A stretch of DNA of 38,333 bases, taken from assembly GCA_024401305.1 (NCBI GenBank), contig JAKSLI010000029.1:1-38333 (forward strand), given 5' to 3'. Below are positions 33,886 through 38,333 of this stretch, in pieces (positions within the stretch are counted from its first letter, which is position 1; each line of letters begins with the position of its first letter). The DNA is from Bacteroidaceae bacterium. GTDB lineage: Bacteria > Bacteroidota > Bacteroidia > Bacteroidales > Bacteroidaceae. Under the pieces are notes generated by a model, which was given only the letters and a program-made list of their open reading frames with translations, did not search any database and had not been told where the DNA came from. The position numbers were made by a program, and so were the translations under genes.

Positions 33886-34962
33886 CTATATTTGTGAACT
33901 TATGGATACATAATAATGTCTTGGTTCATCTATATGGCCTATTTCTGGACAAACGTAGCTGAAATATCTGCATTTATTTGCTTCGTATTCCATAGGATTG
34001 TGAGGTGTTCCGTATTTTTTATACAAAGTGCAGATGTGTTCTTTTTGGAAGTTGTTGTATTTGTGGAATTTACACACCTTACAGTTCCTAATCAAATATC
34101 CTTTATCGTGTGCATATCTTAAAAGCCATACATCAAGGTTAGAACAATAATCCGGCGTTGTTACTCTCATAATTACGTCATCGTAAGGTGTGTCAATATC
34201 ATCAACATCTATATCTATATTGCTACAGCTCCATCCTTCTTTTCTACCAATAGAATACGTACTACCATTTTTATGTATTAACTCTACATACACATCATGA
34301 TGCAATAGCTTGTTATGGCTTTTCTCTTTTTTGAAATTATAAAAATGAATATTTTCGCTGGAATCAGTAAGTTCTTCATCCATTAGTTTTATTGCATCTT
34401 CCTCATCATTCAATGTTATCTCAATAATTCTGTAGCCAGAATCTATCTTCTCCTGTGAACACTTGTGAGTAACGCAGATTTCTAACATTACAGGTTCTAC
34501 TTTTTGAATGTTTGAATATAACAATAAATCTGCAATGTATTTGTCACAAGCCTTCTCTTCTTCACAGATGTTGTAATATTCTTTAAAGTTTATTTTAGTT
34601 TTGACATATTCCTTGCAGTTTGCTTCATCAACAAGAGGACAGTCTTCTTTAGTGCAAGTTTCCACTTGAGTAATGAGGATGTTAAATTCCTTGCTATTAT
34701 CAAATCTCTCCTTTAAAATCTTTTTTCCTAATTTATGCAGGTAAGTCTCTTCATTGCATTCTGCTACATTCTTGTGGCGAAAATAATGTTGGTTTACTTC
34801 TCCTAGACACGCAATCATTTCATCTCCACACGATATACAGAAGAAATGAGTTCCTCCTTCCTTCATCTCTTTAGTAACTTGGCTAATATGAACGATCTTT
34901 TTACTCTCGTTTAGAGCATAAGCATACCTGAGTTTATTCATGACAAGAATGTTATATGACAA
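33886..34962 (-). CDS. CoiA-like protein with zinc finger and PD-(D/E)XK nuclease motifs
   Basis: The product (358 residues; 351 if translation begins at the Met at 34941, which gives a natural MNKLRYAYAL start) resembles the CoiA competence-protein family. Residues 40-64 (FFCISCGDEMIACLGEVNQ, then HYFRHK) form a Cys2-His-type finger as at the CoiA N-terminus. A nuclease core follows: DKYIADLLLYS (Asp145), then PVMLEICVTHKC (Glu161). A second Cys cluster lies near the C-terminus (NCKVCKFHKYNNFQKEHIC and NKCRYFSY). CoiA promotes recombination of incoming DNA in naturally competent Firmicutes; here the role is unknown and could be DNA processing or defence. The gene is clearly more AT-rich than the Sus-like genes, suggesting acquisition. 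It has its own promoter. Confidence 0.8.
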   Translation of the reverse strand: MSYNILVMNKLRYAYALNESKKIVHISQVTKEMKEGGTHFFCISCGDEMIACLGEVNQHYFRHKNVAECNEETYLHKLGKKILKERFDNSKEFNILITQVETCTKEDCPLVDEANCKEYVKTKINFKEYYNICEEEKACDKYIADLLLYSNIQKVEPVMLEICVTHKCSQEKIDSGYRIIEITLNDEEDAIKLMDEELTDSSENIHFYNFKKEKSHNKLLHHDVYVELIHKNGSTYSIGRKEGWSCSNIDIDVDDIDTPYDDVIMRVTTPDYCSNLDVWLLRYAHDKGYLIRNCKVCKFHKYNNFQKEHICTLYKKYGTPHNPMEYEANKCRYFSYVCPEIGHIDEPRHYYVSISSQI

Positions 34963-34988
34963 ATTTGATTAATCAGAAAATCTTAATG

Positions 34989-35020
34989 CAAAGTTAGCAT
35001 TTTTCATTTTACCAAACAAA
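34989..35020 (-). promoter_or_regulatory. Bacteroidota-type promoter of the CoiA-like gene
   Basis: On the minus strand, TTTG (35017-35020) and TAACTTTG (34989-34996) are 20 bp apart. The leader to the Met at 34962 is about 20 bases. The 157-bp gap to the ATPase stop holds no convincing gene. Confidence 0.72.
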
Positions 35021-35119
35021 TTTTCGGTAATCAAATATGCTAGATTGGCGGAAAAAGCGCGATTACAATCTTTTTGCCAATATGGAAGAGAGTTATCTAA
35101 CTTCTCAATATATGTAAAA

Positions 35120-36400
35120 TCACACAGCATATAGCGGAACATTTGTAAGATGCTCCTGCTCTTTGTATGGAAGCATTGAGTAGCGTTCGGCGTGAAGGTC
35201 GGATCTTTTTTGAAGAAGATTGCTGAGAGAGTTGCTGCGCACATTGCCTTCCGCTTTTACCTCTATCGGAAGAAGTGCTCCTTCACGTTGCACCAGGAAG
35301 TCTATCTCAAGGCGGGATTCGTCTGTAGAATGGTAGTAGATGCCACCAATTTCATGGCTCACCATCTGCTGAAGTACATATTGTTCAGTCATCCCGCCCT
35401 TGTACTCCTTGAAGATATTGTTGTTTACCAATATCTGTGCCGGCTGCACCTCTGCCATTGCTCCAAGAAGTCCGATGTCAGAAAGGTATAATTTGAAGGC
35501 ATTCATCTCCGCATAAATCTTCAAAGGGAGTTCCGGCTTGGATACTCTTTGCACACGATGGACCAAGCCTGCATCACATAGCCACTGGATGGCAATCTCA
35601 AAGTCCTTGGCACGAGAACCGCGACTGACAGCTCCAAAGATGAACTTCTTGTTCTCCCGGAAGAGTTGTGCAGGTATTGTCTGCCATACCATGCGTATGC
35701 GTGCAACTTGATTTGCAGGGGCATGTTTCGTGAAATCTCTATCATAACCTCTAAGTATTTCAAGTTGTATGCTTCTCACAGCCTGAAGTCCTTCTTTGTC
35801 AATATGTGCTTGTACGGCTTCTGGCATGCCTCCTACGTAGAAATATTGACGTAAGAGGTCAACGTATTTCTCATGCAAAAGATTTATTGTGGAGAAATCC
35901 TTAGATGCCAATAGTTGCTGCATCTGGCCTTCGCCCTTGGCAAGAAGAAACTCCTCGAAGTTCATTGGGTAAACATTGATAGTGCTGACTTTGCCTACAG
36001 GGTAAGATGTACCGACATGCATAGATAGTCCTAACAGAGATCCTGCCACGGCAATGTGATAGTCGGGAGCCTCCTCGCAGAAGAACTTCAGTGCTTCCAG
36101 TGCCTCCGGGACTTCCTGTATTTCATCTAGGATGAGAAGGGTGTCTTGAGGAGTGATGTCAACGCCAGTCAAAGCAGAAAGAGCACGCAAGATTCTATCA
36201 ATGTTGAAATCAACACTGAATATATCCTTCACCAAGTCGTTCTTCCTGCACATAACATAGGCTGTTTTGGCATATTCTCGTTGTGCAAACTCCTTGAGCA
36301 GCCAAGTTTTTCCTACTTGTCGTGCACCATTCAGTACGAGAGGCTTTCTCTTTTTGCTATTTTTCCATGCGATAAGTTCTTGATATACAAATCTTTCCAT
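35120..36400 (-). CDS. AAA ATPase with DUF4143 nuclease-like C-terminal domain
   Basis: The ATG at 36400 is used; a TTG two codons upstream is in frame but less likely. The 426-residue product has Walker A (GARQVGKT, 25-32), Walker B (TLLILDEIQEVPEALEALKF) and a sensor-like AVAGSLLGLS. The middle region matches the family: YPMNFEEFLLAKGEGQ and YFYVGGMPEAVQAHI. The C-terminal DUF4143 part ends with EIDFLVQREGALLPIEVKAE, a PD-(D/E)XK-type core. Such ATPases are abundant in Bacteroidales and their function is not established. Its promoter is covered by four 19-bp direct repeats, so it is probably tightly controlled. It lies between the CoiA-like gene and the acyl-CoA dehydrogenase, all leftward. 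Confidence 0.93.
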   Translation of the reverse strand: MERFVYQELIAWKNSKKRKPLVLNGARQVGKTWLLKEFAQREYAKTAYVMCRKNDLVKDIFSVDFNIDRILRALSALTGVDITPQDTLLILDEIQEVPEALEALKFFCEEAPDYHIAVAGSLLGLSMHVGTSYPVGKVSTINVYPMNFEEFLLAKGEGQMQQLLASKDFSTINLLHEKYVDLLRQYFYVGGMPEAVQAHIDKEGLQAVRSIQLEILRGYDRDFTKHAPANQVARIRMVWQTIPAQLFRENKKFIFGAVSRGSRAKDFEIAIQWLCDAGLVHRVQRVSKPELPLKIYAEMNAFKLYLSDIGLLGAMAEVQPAQILVNNNIFKEYKGGMTEQYVLQQMVSHEIGGIYYHSTDESRLEIDFLVQREGALLPIEVKAEGNVRSNSLSNLLQKRSDLHAERYSMLPYKEQEHLTNVPLYAV

Positions 36401-36409
36401 AGTCAACTA

Positions 36410-36524
36410 TACATTTTTTCGCACTTATTTTGGTGCAAAATTACATTTTTCCGCACTTAACAACAAGGATTTTTACATTTTTCTGCACTTAATAGTAAGA
36501 ATTTCTACATTTTTCTGCACCTAA
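36410..36524. repeat. Four 19-bp direct repeats spaced exactly 32 bp, over the ATPase promoter
   Basis: On the minus strand each core reads TTAAGTGCAGAAAAATGTA or a close variant. On the plus strand the copies start at 36410, 36442, 36474 and 36506, an exact 32-bp period (about three helix turns), with unrelated 13-bp spacers. Copies 36474 and 36442 differ at one position; 36506 differs at one and 36410 at a few. The regular phasing suggests an operator array bound by a protein on one DNA face. Confidence 0.85.
36436..36466 (-). promoter_or_regulatory. Promoter of the DUF4143 ATPase, inside the repeat array
   Basis: On the minus strand, TTG (36464-36466) and TAATTTTG (36436-36443) are 20 bp apart. 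The second repeat (36442-36460) fills the space between them, and the first (36410-36428) covers the expected transcription start and leader. Confidence 0.68.
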
Positions 36525-36553
36525 CCTCAGGATTATTGTACTTAACTTATAAC

Positions 36554-36588
36554 AAAAGGCGAAAGGTCTGTGTGACCTTTCGCCTTTT
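36554..36588. terminator. Intrinsic terminator downstream of the acyl-CoA dehydrogenase gene
   Basis: A 15-bp perfect stem AAAAGGCGAAAGGTC/GACCTTTCGCCTTTT with a 5-base loop lies 59 bp past the leftward stop codon and just before the repeat array, insulating the ATPase promoter. Confidence 0.88.
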
Positions 36589-36647
36589 ATCTTGTTGGGC
36601 CATTGGCTGTTAGCCATTAGCCTCGCAGTCAAGAATGACTGCGAACA

Positions 36648-38333
36648 TTATGCCTTGAAGCTTTCGATTTCCTCTGCCTTGAAGTTCATGATGTACTCGT
36701 AGTTGCCGTTGCAGTTGCCTTCAGTCATACGAACATAAACATTAGCTGACTTCTCGAAGAGTTCTGGAGAAACTGTTGCGTCGTCGAGGATGAGGAGAGA
36801 CATGATGATCTCGCAAGTCATTTCGTAGAGACGGCGAGCGAGGAAGTCCTGCATATCCTGGCAACCTGCTTCCTTAACGTAAGCGATGGCAGCCTCGAGT
36901 TTCTCAACGAGCTTAGCTACACGAGCCTTCAATGGCTTGAGTGAATCAGCAACCTCTGACTCCATCATCTCCTTGATGTAGCCGAGTGTAGTGCCGTTCA
37001 TGATGTAGCGGATAGCTGCAACAACCTGAAGCTGAGTAGTACCCTCGTAGATAGAGAAGATACGAGCGTCACGGAAGAGGCGCTGTGACTTGTACTCCAT
37101 GATGAAGCCTGAACCACCGTGAACGGAGATTGCGTCGTAAGCGTTCTGGTTAGCGTACTCAGAGTTCATACCCTTAGCCATTGGAGTGAAGGCGTCGGCC
37201 ATACGCTGATACTTCTTGAGCTCAGCCTTCTCCTCTGGAGTGAGCTTGCGGTCGCGCTGGATGTCCTCGAGAGCCTTGTAGATATCTACATAGCGAGCTG
37301 TCATGTAAAGGAGTGAACGACCTGCGTCGAGCTTAGCCTTCATGCGAGAGAGCATGTCGTAAACAGCAGGGAAGTCGATGATCTTTGTGCCGAACTGTGC
37401 ACGCTCCTTAGCGTAAGCGAGAGCCTCGTTGTAAGCCTCCTGCTCAACACCTACTGACTGTGCTGCGATACCGAGACGAGCACCGTTCATGAGAGCCATG
37501 ACATACTTGATAAGACCGAGCTTGCGTGAACCGCAGAGTTCTGCCTTTGCGTTTTTGTATGTAAGCTCGCAAGTTGGTGAACCGTGGATACCGAGCTTGT
37601 GCTCGATGTGGCGAACGTCAACACCGCCCTGGCGCTTGTCGTAGATGAACATAGAAAGACCACGACCGTCCTTTGTGCCGTCCTCAGAACGAGCAAGAAC
37701 GAGGTGGATGTCAGAGTCACCGTTAGTGATGAAGCGCTTAACACCGTTGAGGAGCCAGCAGCCTTCTTCCTCTGAGTATGTAGCCTTGAGCATTACAGAC
37801 TGGAGGTCGGAACCTGCGTCTGGTTCAGTGAGGTCCATAGACATTGTCTCGCCCTGGCAGATGCGTGGGATGTACTTCTCGCGCTGCTCCTCAGAACCGA
37901 ACTCGTAGAGAGTGTCGATACAAGACTGGAGTGACCAAACGTTCTGGAAACCAGCGTCGGCAGCAGAGATAACCTCTGAGAGCATTGAGAATGTAGTGTT
38001 AGGGAGGTTGAGACCGCCGTAACGACGTGGCATAGAGATACCCCAAAGACCAGCCTTGCGAGTAACGTCAAGGTTCTCGTAAGTCTTTGAAGCATAGATC
38101 ATGCGACCGTTCTCAAGGTGTGGACCTTCAAGGTCAACGCTCTCTGCGTTAGGGGAAATAACGTTATCGCAGATGTCTGTTGTGATGTCGAGAATCTGCT
38201 TGTAGTTTTCGATGGCATCCTCGTAATCAACTGGAGCATCTTCAAACTTTGCCTTATCTTCGTAATCGCGTTCCTTAAGGTCAACGATACGCTTCATCAA
38301 TGGGTGATGAAGGTGGAATTCTATTGATGGATT
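36648..38333 (-). CDS. Acyl-CoA dehydrogenase, 5' end cut by the window
   Basis: This flavoenzyme oxidises acyl-CoA to enoyl-CoA and passes electrons to ETF. The frame is open to the right edge, upstream of the first Met (38297), with NPSIEFHLHHPLMKRIVDLK, which looks like true coding sequence; 562 codons are visible and only a few residues should be missing. Landmarks are GLWGISMPRRYGGLNLP, TEPDAGSDLQSVMLKATY and WLLNGVKRFITNGDSDIHL for the FAD and substrate region, then YAKERAQFGTKIIDFPAV. The C-terminal FSIYEGTTQLQ holds the catalytic Glu (residue 430 of the visible part). An extra C-terminal helical extension is present, as in the long Bacteroidota form. In related genomes etfB/etfA genes lie beside it; that cannot be checked here. 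Confidence 0.95.
   Translation of the reverse strand, partial: NPSIEFHLHHPLMKRIVDLKERDYEDKAKFEDAPVDYEDAIENYKQILDITTDICDNVISPNAESVDLEGPHLENGRMIYASKTYENLDVTRKAGLWGISMPRRYGGLNLPNTTFSMLSEVISAADAGFQNVWSLQSCIDTLYEFGSEEQREKYIPRICQGETMSMDLTEPDAGSDLQSVMLKATYSEEEGCWLLNGVKRFITNGDSDIHLVLARSEDGTKDGRGLSMFIYDKRQGGVDVRHIEHKLGIHGSPTCELTYKNAKAELCGSRKLGLIKYVMALMNGARLGIAAQSVGVEQEAYNEALAYAKERAQFGTKIIDFPAVYDMLSRMKAKLDAGRSLLYMTARYVDIYKALEDIQRDRKLTPEEKAELKKYQRMADAFTPMAKGMNSEYANQNAYDAISVHGGSGFIMEYKSQRLFRDARIFSIYEGTTQLQVVAAIRYIMNGTTLGYIKEMMESEVADSLKPLKARVAKLVEKLEAAIAYVKEAGCQDMQDFLARRLYEMTCEIIMSLLILDDATVSPELFEKSANVYVRMTEGNCNGNYEYIMNFKAEEIESFKA

Noticed and set aside
34969-35244. Leftward 91-codon frame between the ATPase and CoiA-like genes
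   Set aside because: It overlaps the ATPase 3' end by 125 bp in another frame, its last codons cover the CoiA-like promoter and it has no recognisable motif.
36410-36524. The 32-bp periodic repeats as a CRISPR array
   Set aside because: The cores are only 19 bp and the spacers 13 bp, there is no cas gene, and the array overlaps a promoter; an operator array fits better.

Overview
The window looks like chromosomal DNA of a Prevotella-type member of the Bacteroidales. The evidence is a SusC/SusD-type glycan import locus, several secreted proteins with short basic C-terminal tails like type IX secretion (T9SS) sorting signals, A-rich leaders without Shine-Dalgarno sequences, and repeated promoters of the Bacteroidota form (TTTG or TTG near -33, TAnnTTTG near -7). 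The assignment to Prevotella or a close relative is inference from protein style.

Layout. 1-7025 (+): 3' part of a SusC-like TonB-dependent transporter, a SusD-like lipoprotein and two SusE/SusF-like surface lipoproteins; no glycoside hydrolase is in view. 7116-8306 (+): an OmpA-family protein with a cysteine-rich insert. 8626-16777 (+): four secreted proteins, three with T9SS-like C-terminal tails, including a thioredoxin-like Omp28-type protein (CPWC) and a 1531-residue multidomain surface protein. 16998-20034 (+): ABC ATPase, permease, GntR/YtrA-type regulator and a GIN-domain lipoprotein. 20129-21995 (+): a small lipoprotein overlapping ribonuclease Z by 4 bp, then a 101-residue secreted protein that is little more than a C-terminal sorting-type domain. 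22214-23356 (-): an SGNH/CE2-type esterase, facing the previous genes across heptamer repeats and a perfect 40-bp palindrome.

23634-28683 (+): a LytTR-domain DNA-binding protein followed by a 1482-residue DUF4011-type superfamily 1 helicase with a transglutaminase-like N-terminal region and a C-terminal Vsr/MTES_1575-like domain that appears to lack its catalytic Glu. 28854-31529 (-): a large secreted protein and a 62-residue peptide. 31897-36524: an accessory-looking stretch with a DUF6078-like protein, a two-gene retropepsin operon (the first gene encodes only 54 residues), a DUF5763-like lipoprotein, an AT-rich CoiA-like nuclease gene and a DUF4143 AAA ATPase whose promoter is embedded in four 19-bp direct repeats spaced exactly 32 bp apart. 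36648-38333 (-): an acyl-CoA dehydrogenase running off the right edge.

The Sus-like genes should bind and import an oligosaccharide, and the esterase could deacetylate a plant glycan. The helicase/LytTR pair and the retropepsin pair are the best candidates for less-described biology. No rRNA, tRNA, CRISPR array, transposase or integrase was seen.
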